DNA from: CAVXJN01 sp963762165
Lineage (GTDB): Bacteria; Pseudomonadota; Gammaproteobacteria; JASBUN01
Direction: 5' to 3'
Length of the DNA stretch: 64,000 nucleotides
Assembly: GCA_963762165.1 (NCBI GenBank)
Contig: CAVXJN010000003.1
Span: forward strand, 1,831,090-1,895,089
Shown: piece by piece, positions 1-10,376 of the stretch
How the letters are laid out: each line of letters opens with the position of its first letter
How positions within the stretch are numbered: the stretch's first letter is position 1
Position numbers and translations under genes: made by a program
Notes under the pieces: generated by a model
The model's database searches: none
What the model was told of the DNA's origin: nothing
The model's input: only the letters and a program-made list of their open reading frames with translations

Positions 1-387
1 CGTTTGCTGCGCGGCGAGACGCTGAAGCTCAACCGCATGGATTATATCGAGGCCGCTACCGCTTTCGGAGTGAGACATTTCACCATCATTGGCCGTCACA
101 TCCTGCCCAACGTGATGCATATCATTTTGATTGTCGTGGTGCTCGATTTCAGCGGCCTGGTACTGGCGGAGGCCGTGTTGTCGTACGTCGGCGTTGGGGT
201 CGATCCGTCCACCATCAGTTGGGGCAACATGATCAACAGCGCGCGCCTGGAAATGGCGCGCGAACCCGTGGTCTGGTGGACACTGTTCGCTGCGTTCATA
301 TTCATGTTCACGCTGGTGCTGGCGGCAAACGTATTTTCGGACGCCGTGCGCGACGCCTTCGATCCGCGACTGCGAGATAATCCATGA
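1..387 (+). CDS. dppC: Dipeptide/oligopeptide ABC transporter permease, DppC/OppC type (5' end missing)
   Basis: C-terminal ~128 residues of an inner-membrane permease of the peptide importer family. The frame is open from base 1, so the start lies outside the window. The conserved EAATAFG stretch of the cytoplasmic EAA loop is visible near residue 16 of the fragment, followed by the IGRHILPNV segment, the hydrophobic helices, and the family ending with SWGNMI and a DPRLR tail. It overlaps the next gene by four bases (ATGA), which marks a dppCDF-type operon. Substrate cannot be told from this fragment; peptides, or in some family members glutathione or nickel complexes, are possible. Confidence 0.9.
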   Translation, partial: RLLRGETLKLNRMDYIEAATAFGVRHFTIIGRHILPNVMHIILIVVVLDFSGLVLAEAVLSYVGVGVDPSTISWGNMINSARLEMAREPVVWWTLFAAFIFMFTLVLAANVFSDAVRDAFDPRLRDNP

Positions 388-1434
388 GCGATACGCTGCT
401 ACGAGTCGAGAACATGAGCACCTGGCTGGCTTCGGCCCGGGGCCAGGTGCGCGCGGTCGATGACGTGAGTTTCGATATTCGACGCGGCGAGACATTCTCC
501 TTGCTGGGTGAGTCCGGATGCGGCAAGTCAATGACGGCGCTGTCCATCATGGGCTTGGTGCCGACGCCGGCGGGTCGCATCGTGAGTGGCCACGTGTGGT
601 TGCAGGATCAGGATCTGACCCGCTACTCCGAAATGGCCATGCGCGGTATTCGCGGCAACCGGATCGCGATGATCTTCCAGGAACCCATGACCTCGCTCAA
701 TCCGGTGCTGAGCGTCGGTGAACAGATCGGCGAATCGTTGCGTCGGCACAAAGGTATGCGCGGGCGGGCAGAGCAGCGCAAGGCTTTGGAATCTGCTGGA
801 GGCGGTGGGCATCCCAGATCCCGAGCGCCGCTATCGCGAATTTCCTCATCAACTTTCAGGCGGGATGAAGCAGCGGGTCATGATCGCGATTGCGCTCGCG
901 GGCGACCCGGAACTGCTTATTGCCGATGAGCCGACCACGGCTCTGGACGTCACCATTCAGGCTCAGGTGCTCGATCTGCTGCGCCGTCTGCAGCGGGAGA
1001 CGGGCATGGCCATTTTCCTGATCACCCATGACCTGGGGGTGGTGTCGGAGATGACCGACCGCGTCGCGGTGATGTATGCCGGCCAAGTGGTGGAGCTGGC
1101 CGACCGGCACGAGTTTTTCAGCAATCCGCACCATCCCTACAGCCGCAAGTTGTTCGAGTCTCTTGCCCAGCATGGAGAAGCGGACCCGTACCCTGGAGGT
1201 CATACCCGGGCTCCGTGCCAGCGCTCACCCAGGCATTCAGCGCCTGCCGTTTCGAACCGCGCTGTGATTACGCTTGGCAGACGTGCGCCGAAATCGAGCC
1301 GCGCTGGACGCGTGCTGGCTGCAGAGCAGGGCGTGCGCTGTCATCTGCACGATCCGCGATATGCCGAGAGACGGCGCGCGCACTCGCACGCGAGTCGGCG
1401 GCGAAGAGGCGCCGGCGCCGCCGAACGGCCGTGA
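384..1434 (+). CDS. dppD: Peptide ABC transporter ATP-binding protein, DppD/OppD type (four frameshifts)
   Basis: One of the two ATPases of the peptide importer. Walker A (GESGCGKS) lies near residue 46, then the Q-loop IFQEPMTSLNP, the signature LSGGMKQR, Walker B LLIADEPTTALD and the H-loop ITHDLG, followed by the family C-terminal domain with its Cys-containing CRFEPRC motif that in DppD/OppD proteins helps bind an Fe-S cluster. The reading frame moves by +1 near 791, 1163, 1208 and 1312; each repair restores a continuous family-like protein. The stop overlaps the GTG of the following gene. Because both neighbours in the operon are similarly broken, sequencing error is more likely than true loss. 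Confidence 0.85.
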
Positions 1435-2410
1435 AGCCTTGCTTGACCGTGGACGAACTGCAGGTGCATTTCCCGATCCACAAAGGTCTATTGAAACGCA
1501 CCGCAGGCTACGTCTACGCGGTGGACGGCGTATCACTGCAAATCGAAAAAGGCGCATACCCTGGCACTGGTGGGCGAGTCGGGCTGCGGCAAAACCACCG
1601 TCGGCAAAGGGATCCTGCAACTGTTGCGTGGCTACACCAAAGGCAGCGTGCGCTACGACGGATCTGGACCTGATGCACCTGCGCGGCGAGCGTCTGCGAC
1701 GGGCGCGCGCCAACTTTCCAGATCATTTTCCAGGACCCGTTCTCATCCATGAACCCACGCATGCGCGTTGGCGACATCATCGAGGAAGGCATGGCCGCGC
1801 AAAACGTCGGCAGCAACCGCACTGATCGCCAGGCACGGGTTGCCGAACTTCTGCAACACGTGGGCCTGGCGCCCGACATGGCGCGCCGTTATCCTCACGA
1901 GTTCTCCGGCGGGCAGCGTCAGCGCATCTGCATCGCCCGGGCGCTGGCGGTGAATCCCAAACTGATCGTATGCGACGAGCCCACCAGCGCCCTCGACGTT
2001 TCGGTTCAGGCGCAGATTCTGAACTTGCTGAAGAACCTGCAACGCGATTTCGACTTGTCCTATCTTGTTCATCACCCATGACCTGTCCGTGGTGGCATAC
2101 CTGGCCCACGAGGTGGCGGTGATGTATCTGGGCCGAATCGTCGAGCGGGGGCCGGTGGCCGACGTGCTCAACCACGCCAAGCATCCTTATACCCGGGCGC
2201 TGCTGGCAGCGGTGCCGGTGGTCAACGACGAGCGAAGCGGTAGCAAGGTCATCCGCTTGGAGGGCGACATTCCTTCGCCCAGCAATCCGCCCCAAGGTTG
2301 TCACTTTCATCCCCGTTGTCCGCGAGGCCATGCCGGTATGCCGGGAACGCTATCCGGAATCGACCGGTGGTGAGCACAGCACCCGTTGCTTTCTGTATTT
2401 GCCGCATTGA
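1431..2410 (+). CDS. dppF: Peptide ABC transporter ATP-binding protein, DppF/OppF type (five frameshifts)
   Basis: Second ATPase of the peptide importer. The GTG start at 1431 overlaps the dppD stop. The N-terminal LQVHFPIHKGLLKRT segment is typical of DppF. Walker A GESGCGKT, Q-loop IIFQDPFSSMNP, signature FSGGQRQR, Walker B IVCDEPTSALD and FITHDLS follow, then the GCHFHPRCP C-terminal motif. The frame shifts by +1 near 1552, 1663, 1720, 2065 and 2323, so no single long reading frame exists; the span to the TGA at 2408-2410 is the reconstructed gene. Probably works with dppC and dppD, driving periplasmic-peptide uptake. Confidence 0.82.
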
Positions 2411-2620
2411 GACGGGTGCCGCACAGCATATCAAGTGAAATCGATAGAAATCTTATAAGCGACATGATATCAAACATATTGTAATAGTGAACGCCTCGCT
2501 TCTCTCGGGCCGGCCAAAGCGCCGTAGATTCCCCCTACGTGACGCATTTGTTATGCTTTGCGACTTTCAACGGCCGCATCGGCCGCATTTTTTACGCTTT
2601 GCAATCAACCCGAGGCGCAC

Positions 2621-3871
2621 ATGAGCAGCAACCCGACGTCGTTCCATCCACCCCAGCGTACCCTGATGGGTCCGGGCCCCTCCGACGTGAATCCGCGCAT
2701 TTTGGAAGCGATGTCCCGTCCGACCATCGGTCATCTGGATCCGGTGTTCGTGGAGATGATGGAAGACCTCAAGAGCATGCTGCAGTATGCCTTCCAGACC
2801 GAGAACGAATTGACCTTTCCGGTTTCGGCGCCGGGTTCCGCCGGCATGGAAACGTGTTTCTGTGAATCTGGTCGAGCCCGGTGACAAAGTCGTGATCTGC
2901 CGCAACGGCGTGTTCGCCGGTCGCATGAAAGAAAACGTGGAGCGAGCGGGCGGCGTCGCGGTGATGGTCGAAGACCCCTGGGGTCGCGCGGTAGATCCGA
3001 ACAAGCTGGAAGATACGCTCAAAGCCAATCCGGACGCCAAGCTGGTCGCGTTCGTGCACGCCGAAACGTCTACCGGTGCGCAGTCCGACGCCAAGACGCT
3101 GGCCGAAATCGCCCGTCGTCACGATTGCCTGACCATTGTCGACGCGGTGACCTCACTGGGTGGCACGCCGGTCAAAGTCGACGAATGGGGTCTGGATGCC
3201 GTGTATTCCGGCACCCAGAAATGCTTGTCCTGCACGCCCGGTCTCTCGCCTGTGACTTTCAGTGCACGTGCTCAGGATGCGGTGAAAGCCCGCAAGTCAC
3301 CGGTACAGAGCTGGTTCATGGACCTGAATCTGGTGATGGGCTATTGGGGAACGGGAGCCAAGCGCGCATACCACCACACGGCGCCCATCAACGCTTTGTA
3401 CGGACTGCATGAAGCACTGGTAGCTGCTGCAGGAAGAAGGGCTCGAGAATGCCTGGCAGCGCCACGCCCATAATCACCAGGCGCTGCGCGCCGGGCTGGA
3501 AGCGATGGGTCTGGCCCTGGTGGTGCCCGAGGCCGAGCGTTTGCCGCAACTCAATGCGGTGACAATTCCCGAGCAGGTCGAAGACGCCGATGTGCGCAAG
3601 CGGCTGCTGATGCGACTACAGCTTGGAAATCGGTGCCGGGCTAGGCGATCTGGCCGGCAAAGTATGGCGCATCGGCTTGATGGGCTATGCATCCAATCAG
3701 CGCAATGTGCTGTTTGCCCTGGGAGCGCTCGAAGCATTGCTGAGCGAAATGGGCGCCGAACTGCGCCCCGGTTCTGCGGTCAGCGCCGCCCGGGCCGTAT
3801 ATTCGGGTACCAGCGCGGCGCGTCCTACGTTGGCTGCCGCCGATGTCAGCCACTCCCGGACTGCCGGGTAA
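2621..3871 (+). CDS. Class V aminotransferase, alanine/serine-glyoxylate aminotransferase family (three frameshifts)
   Basis: PLP enzyme of the AGXT/PucG branch of class V aminotransferases, which transfer an amino group between serine, alanine, ureidoglycine or similar donors and glyoxylate or pyruvate. Visible landmarks are the MGPGPSDVNPRIL start, the SGTQKCL segment carrying the PLP lysine, DAVTSLGG with the cofactor aspartate, and the ending GKVWRIGLMGYAS. Start is ATG 2621. Frame moves +1 near 2860, 3423 and 3614; the repaired protein is full length (about 415 residues). The donor cannot be assigned from sequence. It ends convergently, overlapping the end of mltD by 26 bases. A 210-base gap separates it from dppF, so it is probably its own unit. 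Confidence 0.82.
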
Positions 3872-5528
3872 CGTCTACGTACAGCGTAAGGCGCTGGCCC
3901 GGCTGCAGGTAATGGCCCTTGCTGAGGCCGTTCCAGCGCCGTAGCTGATCCACGGATACGCGAAACCGACTGGCGATGCGCGACAGTGAATCGCCGCGCC
4001 GCACGGTGTAGTGTATGGAGCGCACGGTGGCCGCCACCGGCAACGCGTGGGCAGAGTGCCCACCGCGCCCGCTGTTGCCTTTTACCCACAGCACCAGCTT
4101 CTGTCCGGGGTGCAACACATCCCGCGGCGCCATGCCGTTCCAGCTCGCCAATTTGCGTACCGAAACTTTGTATTGGCGCGCGATGTCCCAGAAGGTATCG
4201 CCATTGCCCACGACGTGCGTCACTTTGCGGCCGCCGTTGCTGCGTGCGTGCAATGACTGGCGTCGTTGTACCGCGGCCAGGGTGTATTGCTTGAAGGACT
4301 TGCTTGCGACCGGAATCAGTAAGTGCTTGCCGGCGACGATCGTATTGCCGGAGAGGTCGTTCACTCGACGCAGAACTGCCGGTGTAGTGCGATAGTGTTT
4401 GGCGATCGCGATCAGCGAATCGCCGTTGCGGATGCGGTAGCGTTCCCAATGCAGGCGCTGGTCTTCGGGTAATTCGGCAAGACGTTGTTCGAACTCATCC
4501 TTGTGATCGATGGGGATCAGCAGGCGATGGGGTCCGTCCGGATCCGTTGCCCAGCGGTTGAAACCGGGGTTGAGCCGATATAGGTCTTCGATGCTGAGCC
4601 CCGCCATATCGGCGGCCAGGGCGAGGTCCATTTGTCCGCCGACGTCGATGACCGCGAGTTGCGGTTCATTGGCGATGGGCGACAGCGAGACACCGTATTT
4701 TTCCGGCTCGGCAACGATTGCCGCGATGGCCAGCAGTTTGGGAGCATAGGATTCCGTTTCCCGGGGCAGATCCAAGTACCAGAAGGTAGTCGGCAGACCT
4801 TTGCGCCGGTTGCGCTTGATCGCGCGCTGTACCGTACCTTCGCCGGAATTGTAAGCCGCCAGCGCCAACAGCCAGTCGCCGTCGAATTGGTCATGCAGAT
4901 TCTGCAGATAATCGAGTGCCGCGTTGGTTGCCGCGAGCACATCGCGGCGGCCGTCGTACCACCAGTTTTGTTTCAGTCCATACCGGCGCCCGGTGCCGGG
5001 AATGAATTGCCAGATGCCGGCGGCACGGCCGTGGGAATAGGCGAACGGTTGGAATGCACTTTCCACGATCGGCAGCAGCGCGATTTCGCCGGGCATGTCG
5101 CGGCGTTCCACCTCTTCGACGATCAGGTGCAAAAAGGGTTCGGCCCGTTCCGTGACCCGCTCCAGGTAGTCGCCGTGGCGTGCGTACCACTCCAGATGTG
5201 GCGTGACCCGGGCCTGATCATAGCCGTGCAGGCGGAAATCGTCGCGCAGGCGCTGCCAAAGGTCCGTCTCGGCCTCCGGTAGGGCCGGCTGCGAGGCTTG
5301 TGTCTCGGCGGTTGCGGCGACATTGCGTTCGACTTCGGCGGCGGTGCGCTGCAACGCCTGGGCACGATCGATGATTTCGGTATCGGTGCCGCTGAGATCC
5401 TGTGCCGCGTTGTCACTGTCTTGATCGGCCGCGCCGACAGATGGGGAATGATCGCGCGTCGCCAGCGTGCTGCAGGCGGAGAGAGCAACCATCATTGAAC
5501 AAGCCACTACGAGCAACCGCATCGCCAT
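3846..5528 (-). CDS. mltD: Membrane-bound lytic murein transglycosylase D, three LysM domains
   Basis: Lipoprotein that cleaves the glycan strands of peptidoglycan to 1,6-anhydromuropeptides, acting at the inner face of the outer membrane. A lipobox LSAC gives lipidated Cys19. The SLT (GH23) domain covers about residues 110-240; the catalytic glutamate is E156 in PIVESAFQP, with AGIWQFIPGTG and AAYNSGEG motifs after it. Three LysM repeats lie at about 345-390, 430-475 and 505-550, each with a GDS or GDT core. 560 residues, a normal size for MltD, and intact. It is divergent from the methyltransferase gene; in E. coli gloB stands between them and is absent here. Confidence 0.95.
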   Translation of the reverse strand: MAMRLLVVACSMMVALSACSTLATRDHSPSVGAADQDSDNAAQDLSGTDTEIIDRAQALQRTAAEVERNVAATAETQASQPALPEAETDLWQRLRDDFRLHGYDQARVTPHLEWYARHGDYLERVTERAEPFLHLIVEEVERRDMPGEIALLPIVESAFQPFAYSHGRAAGIWQFIPGTGRRYGLKQNWWYDGRRDVLAATNAALDYLQNLHDQFDGDWLLALAAYNSGEGTVQRAIKRNRRKGLPTTFWYLDLPRETESYAPKLLAIAAIVAEPEKYGVSLSPIANEPQLAVIDVGGQMDLALAADMAGLSIEDLYRLNPGFNRWATDPDGPHRLLIPIDHKDEFEQRLAELPEDQRLHWERYRIRNGDSLIAIAKHYRTTPAVLRRVNDLSGNTIVAGKHLLIPVASKSFKQYTLAAVQRRQSLHARSNGGRKVTHVVGNGDTFWDIARQYKVSVRKLASWNGMAPRDVLHPGQKLVLWVKGNSGRGGHSAHALPVAATVRSIHYTVRRGDSLSRIASRFRVSVDQLRRWNGLSKGHYLQPGQRLTLYVDVTRQSGSG

Positions 5529-5717
5529 TTACCCCATTTTTTATATGGTCGGTGTACGTGGTCCATACGGTACGCAACCTGTTGCGGCGGCGCAAGCGTG
5601 CCTGCCGCCACGACCTACGTCCAACATATCGGACGCGGGTGGTCGATCTGTAGCGCAAATCCCGGTAGTGGCTTGGATTTCGGACCCGCGGCGGCTGTGA
5701 TATCCTCAGCGGCGAAC

Positions 5718-6498
5718 ATGAGAAAGCGCCGACCCAATTGTTCCCAGTCCGCCAGTCTGGGCAGCCAGTTGCGCCAGTGGTATGAATTGCCTCTCGGCCA
5801 GACACTGCGCGCCTGCGAGCAGCAGCGGCTCGAGAGCATTCTGCCCGACCTGTTTGGTTACCATCTGTTGCAGGTGGGCGCCCTGGCTGACGGAGTATTG
5901 TCGGCCAGCAGAGTGCTTCATCGCGCGGTCATGGCAGTAGGGGACGAGCCGCGCGGCGAATATCGCGCCGGCCTGTGCGGCGATCCCGCCCGGTTGCCGA
6001 TTTCGGGCGACTCGCTCGACGCCTTGGTGCTCTATCACACCCTGGATTTTGCACCGGATCCCCATCAGGTGCTGCGCGAGGCGGAGCGCGTCTTGGTAGC
6101 GGAAGGCAGTATTGTCGTATTGGGGTTCAATCCGTGGAGCTCTGTGGGGTGTGTGGCACGCTCTGGCCCGTCGTCGCGGCATGCCGTGGTGCGGCCGTTT
6201 CGTGGGTCTGACTCGGTTGCGGGATTGGCTGAGCTTGCTGGGCTTCGAAATCGTTTCGACCGGGCAGTTGTTTCGCCGGCCACCGCTGCAACGTGCGGCG
6301 CTGCTAGACCGGCTGGCCTTCATGGAGCGCGCGCCCGGGCCCGGTGGCGTATATGTCATGGTGGCGCGCAAGAAAGTGATGACCATGACGCCAGTGAAAC
6401 CGCGTTGGCGTCCGCGCCGCAGTCTGGTGTCCGGGTTGGCAGACACCGCATCGCGCAATGCGGCGCGGGTACGCGCGGGCGCAGTGGACCGTGGCTGA
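5718..6498 (+). CDS. SAM-dependent methyltransferase, YafS-like (one frameshift)
   Basis: Class I methyltransferase (Methyltransf_11 type) of the family sitting between mltD and rnhA in gammaproteobacteria. Seen: the N-terminal QLRQWYELPLGQ, the GDPARLPISGDSLDALVLYH stretch matching motif II of the SAM fold, and the ending LRDWLSLLGFEIV. No clear Rossmann GxGxG remains in motif I, which reads LQVGALADG. Start taken as ATG 5718, giving about 259 residues after repair. Near 6141 one extra base shifts the frame from NPWS to LWGVWHAL. Its last eight bases overlap the GTG start of rnhA. Substrate unknown. Confidence 0.8.
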
Positions 6499-6935
6499 AG
6501 TTCATATCTTCACAGACGGCGCCTGCCGCGGTAACCCGGGCCCGGGTGGTTGGGGTGCGCTGTTGCGTTACAACGGCACTGAGAAGACTCTTAAAGGGCG
6601 CCGAGGCCGACACAACCAACAACCGCATGGAACTCACTGCGGCCATCGTCGCGCTCGAATCGCTCACGCGAGCATGTGATGTCGTATTGACCACGGATTC
6701 TCAGTACGTGCGCAACGGCATCACCCAATGGCTCGCAAACTGGAAGCGCCGCAACTGGAAGACAGCGGGTCGCAAGCCGGTCAAGAATATCGATCTGTGG
6801 CAGCGGCTGGATGCCGCAGCGTCCCGCCATCGGGTGCGCTGGGAGTGGGTGCGCGGTCACAGCGGGCATCCGGAAAACGAACTGGCGGACCAGTTGGCCA
6901 ACCAGGCCATTGACGAACTGATGGCAGATACTTGA
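6491..6935 (+). CDS. rnhA: Ribonuclease HI (one frameshift)
   Basis: Cuts the RNA strand of RNA:DNA hybrids. GTG start at 6491, overlapping the preceding gene. The catalytic carboxylates of the family are all in place: Asp in HIFTDGACRG, Glu in NNRMELTA, Asp in TTDSQYV and Asp in ENELADQLA, with the catalytic His in RGHSGHP. Near 6597 the run GGG appears one base too long; removing a G joins TEKTLKG to AEADTTNN and gives a normal ~148-residue enzyme. Because loss of both rnhA and dnaQ in one genome is unlikely, this break is probably an error. It directly precedes dnaQ on the same strand. Confidence 0.92.
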
Positions 6936-7013
6936 AAACAGTGTTCGGCGCAGCGACGCCCGGCTCCGTTCGTATGATTCCAGATTGAACACCTGTGCGT
7001 TGGGGGATAGCAG

Positions 7014-7728
7014 ATGCGACAGATCGTACTCGACACCGAAACCACCGGTCTGGAAACCGCAGACGGACACCGCATTATTGAAATCGGCTGTGTCGAGCTG
7101 TTGAACCGCCGCCGTACCGGCAACGATTACCACCAATACTCTGCAGCCGGACCGCACCATCGACGCCGGGGCCGTTGAGGTGCACGGCATCACCGATGAA
7201 TTTCTGCGCGACAAGCCTCGGTTCTGCGACATCGCCGACGATTTTCTGTCCTACATTCGCGGCGCGCAATTGGTGATCCACAACGCCGCATTTGACGTCG
7301 GCTTCATCGATCACGAATTGAAGCGATTGGGCGAGAAATGGGGGGCGGTAGCAGGCGTGTGTACCGTTTTGGATACCCTTGCCCTGGCGCGACAGATGCA
7401 TCCGGGGCAGAAGAATAGTCTCGACGCGCTCTGCAAGCGTTACCAGATCGACAATACCCAGCGCGTCAAACACGGCGCCTTGCTCGACGCTGAGATTCTC
7501 GCCGACGTGTATCTGGCGCTGACGGGCGGCCAGGTGACGCTGTCCCTGGGCGGTGCGGAGGCCGGTTCCAAAGCTTATAGCGAAACCATTCGCAGGCTAC
7601 CGACGGATCGGCCCCGATTGGCGGTGATCGCGGCGAGTGCGGACGAACTGGAGGCGCATTCGGTGCGCCTGCAGTGGATCGAAAAAGTAAGCGGCGGAGC
7701 CTGTGTGTGGCTGCAGAAGCCCGAATGA
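7014..7728 (+). CDS. dnaQ: DNA polymerase III epsilon subunit, 3'-5' proofreading exonuclease (one frameshift)
   Basis: Proofreading exonuclease of the replicative polymerase. ExoI motif VLDTETTGL is at the N terminus, ExoII is IHNAAFDVGFIDHEL and ExoIII is HGALLDAEILADVYL, giving the DEDDh active site. About 238 residues after repair, the usual epsilon length, with the C-terminal tail expected to contact the alpha subunit. Near 7140 one extra base before CTG breaks the frame between YHQY and LQPDRTIDAG. Same order as in E. coli (rnhA then dnaQ), but here co-directional rather than divergent. It converges on the Mrp operon with six bases between stops. Confidence 0.92.
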
Positions 7729-7733
7729 GGCGA

Positions 7734-8090
7734 TCAGTCCTGCGGCGATTGGGGCGCGGACTCGGACGTTCCGGCCGCTGGCCGGTAACGTCGATCGCTT
7801 GCAAGCGCAGGTGCAAGGCAGCCTGTGACAGCAAGTGAGCGCTCGACGGGTGCCGTGATGAATAGAAAAATGGTCACCAGCACTTCGTGCACGCTGATCG
7901 CCCCCGTCTGACTGAAATGAATCGCTGAGGCCAGCAATATGGCGCCGACACCCAGGGTCGTGGCCTTCGTCGGGCCGTGCAGGCGGGTGAAGAAATCCGG
8001 CATGCGCCATAGCCCGATCGAGCCGATCAGTGCGAACGCCGCTCCTATCAGGATCAAAACGGAACTCACGATCTCGACGATCATTTGCAC
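7734..8090 (-). CDS. mnhG: Mrp Na+/H+ antiporter subunit G (C-terminal frame break)
   Basis: Small two-to-three-helix membrane subunit of the multi-subunit Mrp cation/proton antiporter. The hallmark MnhG sequence GSIGLWRMPDFFTRLHGPTKATTLG is present near residues 23-47. After FITAPV the family continues with a segment like SAHLLSQAALH, which here lies in another frame; one base too many near 7847 explains this. The true C terminus is therefore uncertain; the span given is the open frame. Last gene of the operon, four bases after mnhF. Confidence 0.88.
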   Translation of the reverse strand: MQMIVEIVSSVLILIGAAFALIGSIGLWRMPDFFTRLHGPTKATTLGVGAILLASAIHFSQTGAISVHEVLVTIFLFITAPVERSLAVTGCLAPALASDRRYRPAAGTSESAPQSPQD

Positions 8091-8094
8091 CTCT

Positions 8095-8364
8095 CTATTC
8101 GATGATATCGCCGCGCAGCACGAACTTGCACAGGGCGATGGTGCCGACGAAACCCATCATGGCAATCAAAAGCGCGCCTTCGAAATAAATACGGGTATCC
8201 AAGTGGATGCCGAGCAGAACCAGCAACGCGATGCTGTTGATATAAAGCGTATCGAGCGCAACGATCCGGTCCGGCGCACTGGGACCGCGCAAAAGGCGCA
8301 GCAGGTTCAGCATCATGGCGACGCTGACAGCGGTAAACGCAATTGCAATGGCGATACTCAGCAC
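8095..8364 (-). CDS. mnhF: Mrp Na+/H+ antiporter subunit F
   Basis: 89-residue, three-helix subunit of the Mrp complex. The family signature RLLRGPSAPDRIVALDTLYIN is visible near residues 23-43, followed by two further hydrophobic helices and a short RGDIIE tail. Intact. Start overlaps the end of mnhE by seven bases, which points to translational coupling. Confidence 0.95.
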   Translation of the reverse strand: MLSIAIAIAFTAVSVAMMLNLLRLLRGPSAPDRIVALDTLYINSIALLVLLGIHLDTRIYFEGALLIAMMGFVGTIALCKFVLRGDIIE

Positions 8365-8846
8365 GGAAAGACCTCCAGCAAAGGCGCTTCATATCGTTGC
8401 TTGATGTTGCCAATCAACGTTTGCGCATCATCGATATCGAGGCTGTGTACCGTTAGCTGGCGGTGGTCGCGGGAAAGTTCCGCCGACACAGTGCCCGGCG
8501 TCAGTGAAATGAAGCTGGTCAGCATTGTGATCGCGACCGGATCGGTCAATTCCAGAGGCACGGTAACAAAGCCTGGACGCAGTGACGCGCGTGGTCCGAG
8601 GATGCGTTTCGCTGCATGAAAATTGGCCGTAACGATATCGACCAGCACCCGACCGAACAGCAACAGCAGCCGCGCGGGGCGATGCATGCGGGACCGATAG
8701 GGCCAGAAATTGTGAGTGTAGATCGGCAGCGCAATCGCCAGGGCGGCGCCCAGCAGCATTGCACCTGGCCCAAAGCTATTGGTAATCAGCAACCAGAACA
8801 GCCACAGTACAAAGCTGAGCAACGGATGCGGCAGCCAGTGTTTCAT
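8358..8846 (-). CDS. mnhE: Mrp Na+/H+ antiporter subunit E
   Basis: 162-residue subunit of the Mrp complex with two N-terminal membrane helices and a cytoplasmic domain. Visible motifs: RVLVDIVTANFHAAKRIL and TSFISLTPGTVSAEL, both characteristic of MnhE. Start taken as the ATG overlapping the mnhD stop (ATGA at 8843-8846), rather than the longer open frame reaching further upstream. Confidence 0.95.
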   Translation of the reverse strand: MKHWLPHPLLSFVLWLFWLLITNSFGPGAMLLGAALAIALPIYTHNFWPYRSRMHRPARLLLLFGRVLVDIVTANFHAAKRILGPRASLRPGFVTVPLELTDPVAITMLTSFISLTPGTVSAELSRDHRQLTVHSLDIDDAQTLIGNIKQRYEAPLLEVFPC

Positions 8847-10376
8847 CGCGGTACGCTCCCGGGGGTTGGAGCCTCGCCTTCGAGTACCGCTTCGATGTAG
8901 CCCTGCGGATTGAGCAGCTGACGCGCGGCGTCGTCCGTGAACCGAACCGCCGGACCCGCCCAGACGCTCAGGGCGATGCTGATGGCCAGTAGCCCTACGC
9001 ATGGCAGCGCGGCGAGAAAGCGGGCGCTGTGCGGATGCTCAGCGGGTTCGGGCGGCATGGTCTTCCAAAACAAAGCGCTGCCGGCGCGACTGAAAGCGAA
9101 CAGGGTCAGCACGCTGCTCAACAGGACTACAGTCCAGACCGCCAATAAATGTGCGTTGCTGCTCGCGGCTTGCAGTAACAGCAGTTTGCCGATGAAGCCG
9201 GAAAACGGCGGCATGCCGACGATCGCGGTGCCTGCCAGGATGAACAAGGTGCCGAGAAGCGCGGGCTGGGCCACTGCGACACCGTAGTCGAAACGATCGC
9301 CGTGACCGGGGCGTTGCTGCGCTACCAGGTCGGCAAGCAGGAACAATGCTGCCAGTACCAGCGTACTTTGGGCCAGATAATAGAGTCCGGCGCCGACACC
9401 TGGCACCGTGAACATGCCGAATGCACTTAGAATGACTCCGACCGACACTACCACCGAATATGCGGCGACACTGCGGATACTCTGTCCGCTGAGAACGCCA
9501 AGGCTTGCTAGCGCCAAGGTCGCGAGCGCCGCGGGCAGGAGCCAGGGCTCGATCAAGTCGGCGCCTGCCCCGGCATCGGCACCGAAGGCCAGCGTGTACA
9601 CACGCAGGATCGCGTACGCGCCGACTTTGGTCATGATCGCGAACAGCGCTGCTACCGGCGCAGTCGCGGCGCTGTAGGCTTTTGGCAGCCAGAGATACAG
9701 CGGCAGTAGCGCGGCCTTGGCGGCGAATACCACAAACAAGAGCATGGCGCCGATCCGTACCAAGCCGGCGCGTTGCGCGATCCACCGCTGCGACTCGCTG
9801 GGCGATATCGGCGAAATTGAGCGAGCCGAGCGCGGCATACAACAACCCGGCGGCAATCAGAAACAATGCCGATGCGCCGAGGTTGAATACCACGTAATGA
9901 AACCCGGCGCGCAGGCGGGGCGAGCCGCCGCCGTGCAGCAACAGGGTATAGGAAGCGATCAACAGCACTTCGAAAAACACGAACAGGTTGAAAAGGTCGC
10001 CGGTCAGAAACGCACCGTTCAGGCCCATCAGCTGCAGTTGAAACAGGGCATGGAAATTGCGGCCGCGATCGTCGGTACCCAGCGCGGCGTACATCAAGCT
10101 GAAAAACGCCACCAAGGCCGTGAGGGTCACCATCAACGCGCTCAGTCGGTCGAGTACCAACACTATTCCGAACGGTGCCGGCCAAGCACCCAATTCATAG
10201 ATGCGATAAGCGCCGTCATCGGTGAGCCACAACAGACCGAGACTCACGCCCAGCAGTACCAACGTGGAGGCCCCTGCAATGACCCGCTGGCGGGTGCGTG
10301 CGCCGCGGCCCGCGAACAGCAATGCCAGCGCGGTGGACAGGGGAAGAACGATGGGGACGATCAGCCAATGATTCAC
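8843..10376 (-). CDS. mnhD: Mrp Na+/H+ antiporter subunit D, NuoN/NuoM-like (one frameshift)
   Basis: Large membrane subunit related to the proton-pumping subunits NuoL/M/N of complex I. Seen: LMGLNGAFLTGDLFNLFVFFEVLLIASY, the HYVVFNLGASALFLIA helix, then in a second frame FAAKAALLPLYLWLPKAYSAATAPVAALFA containing the conserved lysine, and PPFSGFIGKLLLLQAA. The two parts join near 9778 after removing one base, possibly from an AA run. Reconstructed length is about 510 residues, normal for MnhD. Overlaps mnhC and mnhE by four bases each. Confidence 0.92.

Noticed and set aside
2520..2545. CGTAG-ATTCCCC-CTACG small inverted repeat before the aminotransferase gene
   Set aside because: Five-base arms are expected by chance; no supporting context.
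384..3871. Programmed ribosomal frameshifting as explanation of the breaks
   Set aside because: Too many sites, no consistent slippery heptamer plus pseudoknot, and families involved are not known to use it.
5598..6935. Apparent methyltransferase-RNase HI fusion of 445 codons
   Set aside because: The two share a frame by chance after two +1 breaks; each has its own start and the middle section is out of frame for both.
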